Assembly (NCBI GenBank): GCA_019916065.1
Contig: CM034238.1
Location: 3,374,199-3,438,198, forward strand
Direction of reading: 5' to 3'
From: Vitellaria paradoxa
Lineage: Eukaryota; Streptophyta; Magnoliopsida; Ericales; Sapotaceae
DNA: 64,000 nucleotides
The first letter of the stretch is position 1. Every line of letters starts with the position of its first letter. The position numbers were made by a program, and so were the translations under genes. Of the stretch, positions 11,543-21,987 are shown piece by piece. The notes beneath the pieces were generated by a model that saw nothing but the letters and a program-made list of their open reading frames with translations, was not told the DNA's origin and did not search any database.

Positions 11543-14500
11543 AAGAGTTTATATATTTTACAGTAAAAAGAGAAAGAATGGAAGATAATGTATTTTTGTA
11601 ATTAATTAATTGAGTTATGAGTAAATTTATCTTTACAAGAAAATTTTAACGGAGTTAGGGTTCAAAGTAACAGAAGGGGGTGAAGGGTTACCAACATTTC
11701 AAAATAAGGGGGTATTTATCAATTTCAAATGTTGAAGGGTACTAGGTGTAATTACCCTAATGTTTAGGGGGTCTATGTGTAATTTACCCAAAGTTTTATT
11801 ATATCTTTTGGTTCCACCGCTATAGTCTTCTGAATGCCCTAGTGCATTTGCATCTGCCTGCAGTTATTTCCTACAGCTGAGGAATCCATTGATTACTACA
11901 ACCAGAAAAGATGTACCGATGGAAAAGGGCTTGTGCTTCCAAGTCAGATTGTCAGTCGGTCTACTCTTTTGATCTTCCTTTAGAAGTTGCCTTTTATTTT
12001 ATTTTACTTTTTGCTGAGCTTCTTTACTTCTTATCTGATGAGTGTATCTTCCCCCTGCTTTGACAGAGGTATGTCAAATATTTCGAAAGAGTCCTAACAT
12101 ATTTCAATGGAGAAAACCAGCCTGGGCGAAGGTATATTTCTAGCTGGGAATGCCTCAAACATTTCTTTTCTTTTTCCACTTTGAAAAACTATGTAGTGTC
12201 ATGAGCATGACAGAAATTTCAATCTCAATGTTGGGGGTTTATCTTCAATTAGAAGACAGGTCTTCAATGGACTGAAAATTGACTTTGTAGCCAACGCCTT
12301 GTTGGGATCTAATGCTTTGTTGACTTGAACTAAATTGCACTTGTGCAGATGCATGCTTAGGGGGTTCCCGCTTCACCGGCGCCCTTATTGGATTAGGCCC
12401 TCTATTACTGTCTCTGATCATAATGATATGCTTCTTTCTGTCACTGCCATTTGCAGCTAATGATTCTCCCATCTTATGTTTGAATTTGGCTTATGATTCC
12501 TATTTTGTTAGATTTGTTTTAGTCTCTCTTAATTGCTTATGTTAAATTTGAGTGCCTTGCTAACACGGACCCAAATACATTTGTGAAAATGGCTGACTTT
12601 GCAATATAATTATGTATAAAACTTTATTTTATGCATAATGCTGTATAAAATACCCTTTTGTCTTATATATATATATATATATATAAGTAAATTAAATAGC
12701 CATTTTATCTTTAAAAAATGAAGTAATTAATTAAGTAATATGAAATTTAGGTGTGTCCTTGTAACGTAAGAGTTTGATGCATCCAAATACTAACTGCAGA
12801 TGACGCTCATGTACTTGTGTCCACGTACTGTAGTGGCCTAACTGGCATGCATATGCATATATTATATATAACTGATTTATCCTAGAACTTATGGTAAGTT
12901 GCCATGGTGATTCTCATTAGTCTTTCTCTCTTACCCATGTAATTGCCCTGGGTCCTGATTAGTTATATGGGTAGGAGAATAGCAGTATGCCTTCTTAGGT
13001 GACTTCAAGTGGGAAGGTTTCTTGCAATTTTTTTCTGATCGTCTTACTATGTATGGTAAAATTTGCTTGGAGGACCTCAATTTGGTTGTTTCCTTGCATT
13101 ATGGAACACCAATTTACAATCTAATTAAGCAGTTGGGTGCCCTTTTTGTGAGATAGTTAATTTGAATTTTAATATCATTTCAAATGTGCATACAGATGTG
13201 ATTATATTTGAAACCTTTTATGGTCAAATGAAGAATTGATTCTCTTTTGGTTCTGTTGGAGCTATGGTGATATCTTATCATTATTCCTGTAAACCTTTAT
13301 CTCATCTTTTTCAAACTGAATAATTTAGGGTGTTCATAAACAATTGCTGCAAATATTCTTTTATTATATCTTCTTGACATTCCTAATAGAATAGCCTGTA
13401 TTTATATCCTTTTCTATATTAGCTTGATTTGTACCAGCTGAACATAATTTGACAGTGTTTGTATTATGATTGCAACGGTCAGTATATCTTGATTCCAGTT
13501 TACGGATCTTAATGCTTGGCATGGGTTTGCAACTTGTATGGACTTAAAAAACAATGTGATCTGTGCTTCAATCATCTAGAGAACCATTAATATGCTAAGA
13601 GCCATATCTATTGGTGATCCTTTCCTGACTTGCAGGTGTTCTGTTCTCCACAAAGAAGCATCCAAGAACCAAGGATCTGTCGGTAGGTCCGTTTGATAAT
13701 AGTAGCAAACAAGCCACGGTTCTAGCATAGTGATGGCTTAGCTATAATATTCTGAACTTGTTTGTTGATGTATTCTTTCATCCATACATATATACGCAGC
13801 CTGAAGACTTTTGGTTCAGCGCCCCCAAAAAAAGGGATCATGGTTTTTGCTCTGCCTGGTGAGCCTGGTCTGACAGAGTTGGCTGGTGATTTCAAAGTTC
13901 ATTTTCATGATCGCCAAGGAGATTTTTACTGGTAAGTATAACCCCCCTCCCTCCGTTTCCCCTACTCAAAACCTGAAAAAATAAAATAAAATAAAATATA
14001 AGCACCTAGCTTGTATACATTTCCATTTATGCTTTCTTAATTGTTCAATTTGTTGCTTCTGTTTTCTCTACAGCTGGTTAAACACAACAATGATCGAGAA
14101 CAGAAAATTCTTAGCACGACTGATCTTGATGGGTTTGACAAGGTAACATCGCATTTTAACTCAAGGAAATGGATTGTCCACCCTGGCAATACCTTTAGGC
14201 TTCATTTTGACAACAAGGGATTTAAAATCAATAAATTTGATTTTAAATTATTAAAATATAAGAGTGCGTTAGGTTACGTGTTATTACACGGAAGATCTGC
14301 CATTATTTCCTAAAATAATGGAGGCACAATTATACTGGATTGCAAATAATTCATGGTCCATCATGTTAAACCATTCAAAGCTACAATGAAATCCCTATAT
14401 AAACTAACAAAATTATATTGAACAAGATTTACTTTCTTTCATATGTCTAATTGTTTTTAACGTGTCGTTGAATTTTAGCACATTTTTTAGCCATTTTCAC

Positions 14501-15171
14501 TCTATTATCTGTGTGTAGAGGAAATTGCCGTCTCCTGGATTTCAAGTTGAGGTTGTGCTTGTGGACCATAATGGGAATGTTCCAACAAGGCCTCACAGTG
14601 AACCGGCTCCTGATAAATCAGTTGCAAGTTCAGGTGTCACTCCTGCCCCTGTTGCTGGGGATGCTGCCACCACAAACCCAAACAAAGATTCGGAAAGCAA
14701 CGAGAAGGATGACGTGTTCTCTGATGGTGAGGCTGACGAAACAGGGTCTTCAAAAAGCAGACGACCAACAGCTTCTTCTGAAGCCAGAGGAACTGCCGAT
14801 GCAAAGGCCTCCAATTCTGAAACTACGACTAAATCAAGCCAAGTAGCAAGTTTGACTCGCGAGGCTCAGCAAATTTCTCTGGGCGAAGCAAGTTCCGTGC
14901 AAAGCCATCCTACTAACGAGCCGAGAAGTGGTGCCACTGGGGCAGTTCCGCCTGGCATCGAGGTCCCTAACCCAATAGGAGAGGTAAGTGAATTCAAGGC
15001 AATGGCAGCTGATGCATCGGTTTTCACATTCGGGGACGAGGAAGACTATGAAAGTGATTGAAGGAAGGTCTTGCATTGATGGTTTGGACACAAGATCTGT
15101 ATATCGATTCTGTAAGCTTATAGTGCCCACTTGTCTTCCAAAAATGACACTTTGATTCCATTAATTTTATT

Positions 15172-15785
15172 TTTAAATGTTACAATATTTAAAAATAAAA
15201 TTTATCAATACAATTTAAATATTATAACAAAATTTAATTATTGTAAATTGTTTTAAAATTTAGGTAACAATATTTATCTATTTGCTATAAAATTAAAAAA
15301 TAACTAATTTATCAGCATAATTTAATTTTTTGTCAGCTAACATCAAATCAACATTTTTATTTATTTAATTTTGTCAAAATATGACTCAAATGACAAAAAT
15401 ATCTTGAGTTATTAGCTTGATATATTAATTATATTGAATATTAATATATCGAATATCACAATATTTAAAAATAAAATTTATTAATATAATTTAAAATATT
15501 ATAATAAAAATTCAACAATGGTAGAAATCAAAATATTACATACGTCTCTTTGAACCCCCATATAAAAATATTTTCTATTATAAAAAATAAATTATATTGA
15601 TAAATTTTGTCATTTGAACCACATTCAACAAAAATAAATAAATAAAAATATTAATTTAACTTAACTTTTTGCTTTGCAATTTAGGTAAGTTTTTTTTTTA
15701 ATTATTGTAAAAATTAGGCTATCTACATATGTCTCATTGAACCCACATAAAGATGCTTTCTATTATAAGAAATAAATTATATTTT
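15172..15785. repeat. AT-rich element fragment replacing the PTEN2 3' flank (copy 1)
   Basis: From about 15172 the sequence matches the element interior at about 7655-8270 (tgttacaatatttaaaaata, then gtcagctaacatcaaatc). In the 33-36 kb paralogue the PTEN2 3' flank continues differently after attttatttt. The junction therefore marks an insertion or recombination after the PTEN2 stop. No gene. Confidence 0.7.
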
Positions 15786-15984
15786 ACAAATCTCAATAAA
15801 ATTTTATAAATCTTAATAAATTTTGAAAATAATTTTGTAAAAAATTTTAAAAATTTGTCTTATTGTTATCTTTTCGTGGCCTATTAACTGCAATTTTAAA
15901 CATGGAAGAAAAAAATTGTTAAATTATATATTAGTACAGGAAAAGTTGGACCACGAGGCACGAGATTCCTCCGCTAGGCTTGGG
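15786..15984. other. PTEN2-UGT intergenic remainder with empty hAT site
   Basis: Short AT-rich spacer matching 36940-37076. At about 15976-15983 it keeps the unoccupied target site of the hAT element found at 37077. No gene. Confidence 0.6.
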
Positions 15985-16618
15985 CCTATAGAAGAGCCAC
16001 GGGCATAGTCGTCGACGTATTTCACGAGCTTGAATCGCCGGCAATCGATTATCTCCGTAGAGTCCGTGGGATGAGTCCTTCGATCTATCCAGTGGGGCCC
16101 ATACCTAACTCGGACCGGGTCGGATCAGCGACCCGACTTGACCGAGTGGCTGGACTATCAGACCCCGTCTTGGGTGCTTTTTCTCTGCTTTCGGAGCCGG
16201 GGAGGGTTTGAAGAGGAACAAGTGAGAGAGAGCGAGAGGAGTGGAGCTTAGCGGTTTCCGGTTCTTGTGGTGGCTCCGGCAGCCTCTGGCGAAAGCAGTG
16301 GAGTTCCCCACGGATTACGCGGTGGAGGAGGTTCCGCCGGAAGGGTTTTAGATCGGACGGCGGGGAGGGGGAAGGTGGTGAGTAGGTGGGTCAGGCAGGT
16401 GGCGGTGCTGTCCCACGCGGCGGCGGGTGGTTTCGTTTCTCACCGTGGTGGAATTCAATCCTGGAGAGCTTGTGGCACGGGGTTCCAATCGCGACCTGGC
16501 CAATATACGCGGAGCAACAGATGAATACGTTCCAAATGGTGAGAGAGTTGGAATTGGCGGCGGAGATTACGTTAGATTACCGTCAAGACACAAGCGAAGG
16601 AGCTGTTGCAGTTCAGGT
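15985..16618 (+). pseudogene. UGT71-like 3' fragment (short form, copy 2)
   Basis: Same glycosyltransferase fragment as at 303, from the IVVDVFHELESPAIDYL motif to the PSPG box and [22 protein letters not shown]. Here the last ~45 codons are missing and the coding sequence runs straight into the CAF1 upstream repeats at about 16614. It lacks the TAG of the long form (reads GVELSGF) but has a TAG in EGF-stop (16348-16350), a frame change before it, and one G lost in the PSPG box where HCGWNS has become HR-G. Non-functional. Confidence 0.8.
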
Positions 16619-16800
16619 ATAATTATAATAAATAGTTTCCTATGTGCTTTAGGAAATTGATCCACCTAAATCCAAATCGAAAGTATAATCATAATAAATA
16701 GTTTCCTATTTGCTTTAGGAAATTGATCCACCTAAATCCAAATCTAAAGTATAATCATAATAAATAGTTTCCTATTCCTATTTGTTTTAGGAAACTGATT
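16617..16800 (+). repeat. Three tandem 66-bp repeats in the CAF1 promoter (copy 2)
   Basis: Units begin at gtataat near 16617, 16683 and 16749, a period of 66 bp. Each has taaatagtttcctat, gctttaggaaattgatccac and ctaaatccaaat. The array lies 100-290 bp upstream of the CAF1 start codon. Confidence 0.88.
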
Positions 16801-16803
16801 CAC

Positions 16804-16816
16804 TTTATATATTATA
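16804..16816 (+). promoter_or_regulatory. TATA box of CAF1 copy 2
   Basis: tttatatattata lies about 90-100 nt upstream of ATG 16905 and just after the 66-bp array. Spacing fits a plant core promoter with a short 5' leader. The same motif occurs before the copies at 30850, 38918, 54327 and 1500. Confidence 0.55.
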
Positions 16817-16904
16817 CCCGTCCAGCCCTTGAAGCTCCCAAAAAAAAAATTTAAACAAATAGTGAATTTTGCTTTCGCAACGAGAAATAGAAACAAGAGC
16901 AAAG

Positions 16905-17813
16905 ATGGAGAAAGAATTGATGGTGATAAAGACAATATGGCGCAAAAATTTAGAATTTGAATTCTCTCAAATAGAATCCATGTTACTTTCGCACAATTTC
17001 ATCGCTATTGATACAGAGTTTCCAGGATTTCTTCGCAACACGCCGAGGGATGCTTCTGAATCACAGCGATACGAGGATTTGAAGTTCAACGTCGATCATT
17101 TGAAACTTATTCAACTAGGTTTGACGTTGTTCGACGACGAAGGCAATATCGGTGGGACATGGCAGATCAATTTCTGTGATTTTGATGTAGATGTAGACCC
17201 TCTAAGATGCAAGGCAAGCAAGAGGTTCAATTTCGAGAAGAACAGAAAAGAAGGCGTTGATAGTGCAGTATTTGGAGAGAAATTCAAGCGAATGCTGTTG
17301 AGTCACAAAGGAATTAAGTGGGTGACGTTCCACGGATTATATGATTTGGGTTATCTAATTCGACTATTAATTCGAACAGAAATTCCTCATTCTCTGATGG
17401 AGTTCGTTGATATGGTGTGGACTCTGTTTGGTGGTGTTTATGATGTCAAATTCATGGCCAAGTATTGCCATGTAATCATGGATGATGTGGATTTTATGGG
17501 GTTGGAAAGACTATCAAATATACTGAATGTTAAAAGAGTAGGAGAAGCCCACCAAGCTGGTTCTGATAGTCTCTTGACTGCTGCTGTGTTCTTAAAGATG
17601 GTTAGGGTCTCTCGTTTGATAATTCCAAATTTTGAAGGGCTTATGTATGGAATCAATGTTAAGATAGAGTGTTGGTGGTCGTATCATCGAGGTCCTTTTC
17701 TTCATTCGCCACCATCAGTACTTTTGATAGCAGCACCGCCACAAATGCCTACTTGCTTTGCAGAACCAACACCTTGGTTACATGGCATTGCTTCCGCGTT
17801 CATTTGCCATTGA
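16905..17813 (+). CDS. CAF1/POP2-like poly(A) ribonuclease, intact (copy 2)
   Basis: An intronless 302-residue frame. CAF1 is a 3'-5' exoribonuclease that removes poly(A) tails as part of the CCR4-NOT complex. All DEDDh residues are present: D36 and E38 in IAIDTEFPG, D147 in TFHGLYDLGYL, and H216 and D221 in EAHQAGSDSLLT. The nuclease domain spans about residues 8-235. Residues 236-302 form a Pro- and hydrophobic-rich tail (HSPPSVLLIAAPPQMP) that is longer than in typical CAF1 proteins and of unknown role. I chose the ATG at 16905; the frame is open 12 codons further upstream but has no ATG there. A TATA box and three 66-bp repeats precede it. Its duplicate at 54327 encodes the same protein. 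Intactness suggests it may work, but the sequence does not show expression. Confidence 0.88.
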   Translation: MEKELMVIKTIWRKNLEFEFSQIESMLLSHNFIAIDTEFPGFLRNTPRDASESQRYEDLKFNVDHLKLIQLGLTLFDDEGNIGGTWQINFCDFDVDVDPLRCKASKRFNFEKNRKEGVDSAVFGEKFKRMLLSHKGIKWVTFHGLYDLGYLIRLLIRTEIPHSLMEFVDMVWTLFGGVYDVKFMAKYCHVIMDDVDFMGLERLSNILNVKRVGEAHQAGSDSLLTAAVFLKMVRVSRLIIPNFEGLMYGINVKIECWWSYHRGPFLHSPPSVLLIAAPPQMPTCFAEPTPWLHGIASAFICH

Positions 17814-17823
17814 CATGGTATAC

Positions 17824-17860
<37 letters not shown>

Positions 17861-19157
17861 ACCATTTGTGGAGTTTATAATTAGTCTTTATAGGTTTGTT
17901 TTGCTTTGGATACCCTTTTCAGGGTATAGTGTACGTTTGGTTGCATAAAAAAAATTGTAAATGAAATTTTTGTGTCTTTAGTAAAAATTTAAAATTTTTA
18001 GTAATTTTTAATAATTATTGATTGTTTAGTAAAAAGTTAAAGAAATTTTTTTTAGTAATTTTTGATTGTTTGGTAAAAATTTAAAGAAATTTCGGTAACT
18101 GCTACTCTGAAGCTTGCCAAACGGAGAGAGAGAAAAAAAAAACATTCATACATATTACAAACACACACAAAGAATTCCCAATTCCCATTCTGATTAACAA
18201 AAAAATTGATACTCTTTTGTTTAACAAGGAAACGGGGTAAAGTCAGAGATGGAAATGTCAGAGAAACAAGAGATCGAACTATGAAAACAAGACACGTTCG
18301 CCAGTTAAAGGGGAAAAGAAAAAGGACAGGCAAATGTTCTGAATCTCTATTTGTCTGAGTTCTGTTTACATCTCTAAACCAATCCAAATCTCTTCCTTCT
18401 GAAACTATAAGTACCGAGAGAGAGAGAGAGACCAATTTGAAACTCTTCCTTCTGAAACTATAAGTACGTGGAGAGAGAGAGAGAGAGAGAGATAGGGGTT
18501 TAGTTTTTTTTTTTAAGTTTTGGTTTTGATTGAATGTGGGGATTGGATCAGGGGCACGATAAAAGATAAGGGGAGTAAATATTTCTTGTATATTTTCATC
18601 CCTCTCCTTGTATATTACTTTTTATGGGAAATTTCTGTCATAATTTGTTAAGAAATTACTTGGTATAAAATATAATTTGGTATATAAATAAGTTAAATTT
18701 AAATTTATAAAGTAAAGTTACATAAAATATGGTAAAAATAACTTATAAAAATAAAAATTATTAATCAAAAGATATTAAGGTATAAAATTTTATTATTTAT
18801 TGCAAATATTATCACATTTTTTAAAATACTAATTTAAAATCTTTATACAAAAATATTCAAAAAAGTATGGGAACAGTAAAATTTATATATTGTTTAACAA
18901 ATGCGTAAAATTTTATTATTTATTAAAATTAATTATTTATAATAATTTATTTATTTTACTACACAATTAGAAGTTGTCAAAAAATATTATTTTATTTTAT
19001 TTTGAACATACCCTCTCGAAAAGATAGAGTTTTTGTCATAAAAAAAAAAAAAGCTAGCACCCTCCTTTTGTCTCGAAAAAAAAAAAAAAAAAAAGAAACT
19101 GTCCAATCAACCTCTCCCCAGCAATCCCACCCCTTCCCTTCTCAATGGAAGCGGACC
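17814..19157. other. CAF1 3' flank and AT-rich spacer, no gene
   Basis: Contains a (TA)n tract at about 17831-17858, CAF1 3' flank, GA microsatellites near 18415-18492, and AT-rich sequence with no supported frame. Relative to 2405-5700, the stretch holding the foldback element is absent between ggggtaaagt and cagagatgg (about 18240). It ends at the GGCTAACATTAG terminus of the next element. Confidence 0.65.
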
Positions 19158-21987
19158 GGCTAACATTAGAGTTTTGCTGTCAGCTGCTAACATTTTTTAT
19201 TTTTTTGGTAATTGTCATCCACTAACATTGAACTGAATCTCCACCACACAATTTGAATAATTTTCTTCAAGGCCACCTAAAAGCCAGGCAAAAGAGTTTT
19301 TTTCATTTTTCCTCTTTCTTTTTTTCTCAACTTGAATTGCAAAGGTAATCAATTTAAAGTAATATTTTTATTTTTATCTTTTGGAATGTGATTCAAATGA
19401 AAAAAAAAATCTTTGAGTTAGTGGCCTAAATAACAATTATATTGAATTTTAAAATATTTAAAAATAAATGGGTAAATTTCACTAACCTCCCCTGAGGTTT
19501 TTGACACCAACAGAAACCTCCCCTGAAGTTTCTGAAATAACACTGAGCTCCCTTTCTTTATCAGATAAATTTCACTAACCTCCCCTGATCTATTTTTTCC
19601 CGTAAAAGTCCGTTTGGAGTAAGAAAAAATAAGATAAATTGAGATAAAATATAGTTTAGGGTTGATTTTGACGTCTTTTTTTCTGAAAAGTAGCAAACTG
19701 TGGGATAAATTGAGATAAAATATAGTTTTGGTTGATTTTGGCATCTTTTTTTTAGAAAGTAGCAAACTGTGAGAACGATTTTTCAAATCCGTTCCCACGA
19801 ATTCAAAAAAATAGCGACAATGATACTCGTTTGAAAGTTTTCGATACAAAGAATATGATTGTATAAAAAATTTACACATTCAAAAATCTCATGGGAGGTT
19901 AGTGAAATTTATCTGGTAAAGGAAGGAGGTTAGTGTTATTTCAGAAACTTCAGGGGAGGTTTTGTTGGTGTCAGAAACCTCAGGGGAGGTCAGTGAAATT
20001 TACCCAAAATAAATTTATCAATATAATTAAAATAATATAATAAAAATTTATTTATTATAAAATTTTTCAAAATTCAGATAATAATATGTCTACTTGTCAA
20101 AATTAAAAAATTCAAAAGATAGCAACTTGAGTTTCTTTCATTTTTCTTTTTCTTTTCTTTATTTGATTTTTTTGGTTTTGTTTTTGTTTTTGGCTTTTTT
20201 CATAAAATTAAGTGAAACTAGCATTTTTATTTTAGTTTTTTGTTAGAAAGCGGTTCAAATGACAAAAATATCTTTGAATTACTAGCTTACAATAATAATT
20301 ATATTGAATATTAAAATATTTAAAAATAAATTTATTAGTATAATTAAAATATTATAAAAGAATCCATTTATTGTAAGACTTTTCAAATTTTAACTAATAT
20401 TATATGCCTACTTGTCAAAAAATAAAAAAATTCTAAAGGCAGTAACTTAAGTTTCTTTTTTTTTTTTTTCCTTTTCCCCCCCTTTTTTTTTGGTTTTCAT
20501 TTTTTCCGTACTTGGATTGCAAAGGTAAAATCAAGTGAATATAACATTTTTATTTTATATTTTGTTGGAATGTGGTTCAAATGGTAATATATCTTTGAGT
20601 TAACGGCTTAATATAGTGATTATATTAAATGTTAAAATATTTAAAAATAAAATTTATCAATACAATTAAAATATTATAATAAAAATCATTTATTGTAAAT
20701 TTTTTAAAATTCAAATAGCAATATTTGTCTATTTGTTAAAAAATTAAAAAATAATAATTTATCAGTTTAATTTAATTTTTTGCTAGCTAACATCAAATTA
20801 ACATTTTTATTTAATTACTTTTATCATAATGTAGTTTAAATGACAAAAATATCTTTGAGTTATTGGCTTGATATATTAATTATATTGAATATTAATATAT
20901 CGAATATCATAATATTTAAAAATAAAATTTATTAATATAATTTAAAATATTATAATAAAATTCAACTATTGTAAAAATTAGAATATCTACATATGTCTAA
21001 TTGAACTCATATAAAAATATTTTCAATTATAAAAAATAAATTATACTGATAAATTTTGCCATTTAAACCACATTCCAACAAAAATAAATAAAAGTTTTAC
21101 TTAAATTTTTGCTTTGCAGTTTAGATAAGTTTTTTTTTAATTATTATAAAAATTAGACTATTTACATATGTCTCATTAAACCCATACAAAAATATTTTCT
21201 ATTGTAAAAAATAAATTATACTGACACCGAAAGTTTGTTGTCAATCGCTGACATTAAATCTCCACCACATGATTTGATCGTCTTTCACTAGTAAAAGTTT
21301 CTTTCATTTTGCTTTTTTTTTTTTTGGAAATATTTAAAAATAAATTTATCAATATAATTAAAATGTTATAATAAAAATTTATTTATTGTAAAATTTTTTA
21401 AAATTTAAGTAACAATATTTGTTCACATATTAAAAAATTAAAAAATTCAAATGGCAGTAACTTGAGTTTCTTTCATTTTTCTTTTCATTTTTTGTTTTGT
21501 TTTGTTTATTTTTATTTTTTTTTGTGGAAAAAACCAAAAAAGAGAAAAATAGAAAAAAAAAAGCAAAATGAAAGAAACTCAAGTTATTGTCTTCTGAATT
21601 TTTAAATTTTGACAAGTAGACAGATATTGTTATTTGAATTTTGAAAAATTTTACAATAAATGAAATTTTATTATAATATTTTAATTATATTGATAAATTT
21701 ATTTTTTAATATTTTAATATTTAATATAATTATTATATTTAGCTAGTAACTCAAAGGTATTTTTTTCATTTAAATCACATTCTAAAAAATAAAAAATAAA
21801 ATAAAAGTATTAGTTTAAATTGATTACGTTTGCAGTTCAAGTTTAGGAGAAAGAAAAAAAGAAAATGAAAATAAAAAAAAAAAAAAACTCTTTTGTTAGT
21901 TTTTGAGTGGCTTTGCCGGAAAATTATTTAAATCGTGTGGTGGGGATTCAATGTTAGCGACTGACAACAAAACGCTAATGTCATCCA
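19158..21987. mobile_element. AT-rich inverted-repeat element, ~2.8 kb (copy 1)
   Basis: The left terminus GGCTAACATTAGAGTTTTG pairs with the right terminus near 21955-21987 (reverse complement GGATGACATTAGCGTTTTG). Both continue into (a/c)taacattgaa and (c)tccaccacac(a/g)attt. Subterminal units of about 300 bp are tandem and change orientation about midway. No transposase frame. A target duplication could not be fixed. A 536-bp MITE is nested inside. Confidence 0.65.
19461..20014. mobile_element. 536-bp MULE-type MITE with 9-bp target duplication
   Basis: The element is 19470-20005, starting GGGTAAATTTCACT and ending AGTGAAATTTACCC. Long TIRs include aacctcccctgaggttt and cagaaacctcccctgaagtt. 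The direct repeat aaaataaat flanks it (19461-19469, 20006-20014). A second pair of cacttaacctcccctga-like sequences lies inside. No coding capacity is supported. It is nested in the larger AT-rich element. Confidence 0.88.

Larger units (their letters stand above)
10240..11798. mobile_element. Pack-MULE with 9-bp target duplication in a PTEN2 intron (copy 1)
   Basis: The element spans 10249-11789 (1541 bp). It starts GGGTAAATTACAC and ends GTGTAATTTACCC. Its terminal inverted repeats are over 100 bp long, running past ttagaccccctaaacat and gtaacccttaaccccttctg. The direct repeat aaagtttta flanks it (10240-10248, 11790-11798). The paralogous intron at 33291-33299 has a single aaagtttta and no insert, so the boundaries are certain. 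A 9-bp target site and long TIRs are typical of Mutator-like elements. It carries a host dioxygenase fragment and no transposase. It also holds a tandem tatgtatttacactctatg duplication with (TA)n near 10500-10583. Confidence 0.92.
10138..15061 (+). pseudogene. PTEN2: PTEN2-like phosphatase pseudogene, 3' part (copy 1)
   Basis: This is the C-terminal part of a plant PTEN2-type phosphatase; the family dephosphorylates phosphoinositides. Exons: 10138-10190 (end of the P-loop exon, GMARTRLMISSLLLYLK), 11864-11950, 12067-12131, 12349-12425, 13636-13682, 13800-13931, 14074-14142 and 14519-15061. They encode the end of the phosphatase domain (FPTAEESIDYYNQKR, YVKYFERVLTYFNGENQPGRR), the C2 domain (GEPGLTELAGDF, DRQGDFYCWLNTT) and an acidic Ser/Thr-rich tail ending FGDEEDYESD. 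The N-terminus and the catalytic HC are absent. The donor after exon 12349-12425 is AT instead of GT. An extra base in a C5A7 run (exon 13800-13931) shifts the frame, and one missing A in exon 14074-14142 shifts it back. A Pack-MULE sits in the first intron. Clearly non-functional as a phosphatase. Confidence 0.9.

Noticed and set aside
11366..11566. Small frame with CVCVYIYIYI
   Set aside because: Translation of a (TG)n(TA)n microsatellite inside the Pack-MULE.
12245..12472. Minus-strand frame across a PTEN2 exon
   Set aside because: Covers exon plus intron in antisense and matches nothing; the exon is explained by PTEN2.
14593..14814. Minus-strand frame opposite the PTEN2 tail
   Set aside because: Shadow of the GC-richer, Ser/Ala-rich last exon. 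It repeats in all three copies only because the exon does.
14525..15061. Independent 178-residue gene
   Set aside because: It is the last exon of PTEN2, entered from an AG acceptor at 14517-14518. The apparent start is a TTG within KLPSPGF.
16617..16800. Repeat array as a CRISPR
   Set aside because: Three units without unique spacers in a plant promoter; a simple tandem duplication.
16869..16904. Upstream start of the CAF1 frame
   Set aside because: The extra 12 codons begin with TTG, not ATG, and the ATG at 16905 is conserved in the same position in all copies with a 5' end.
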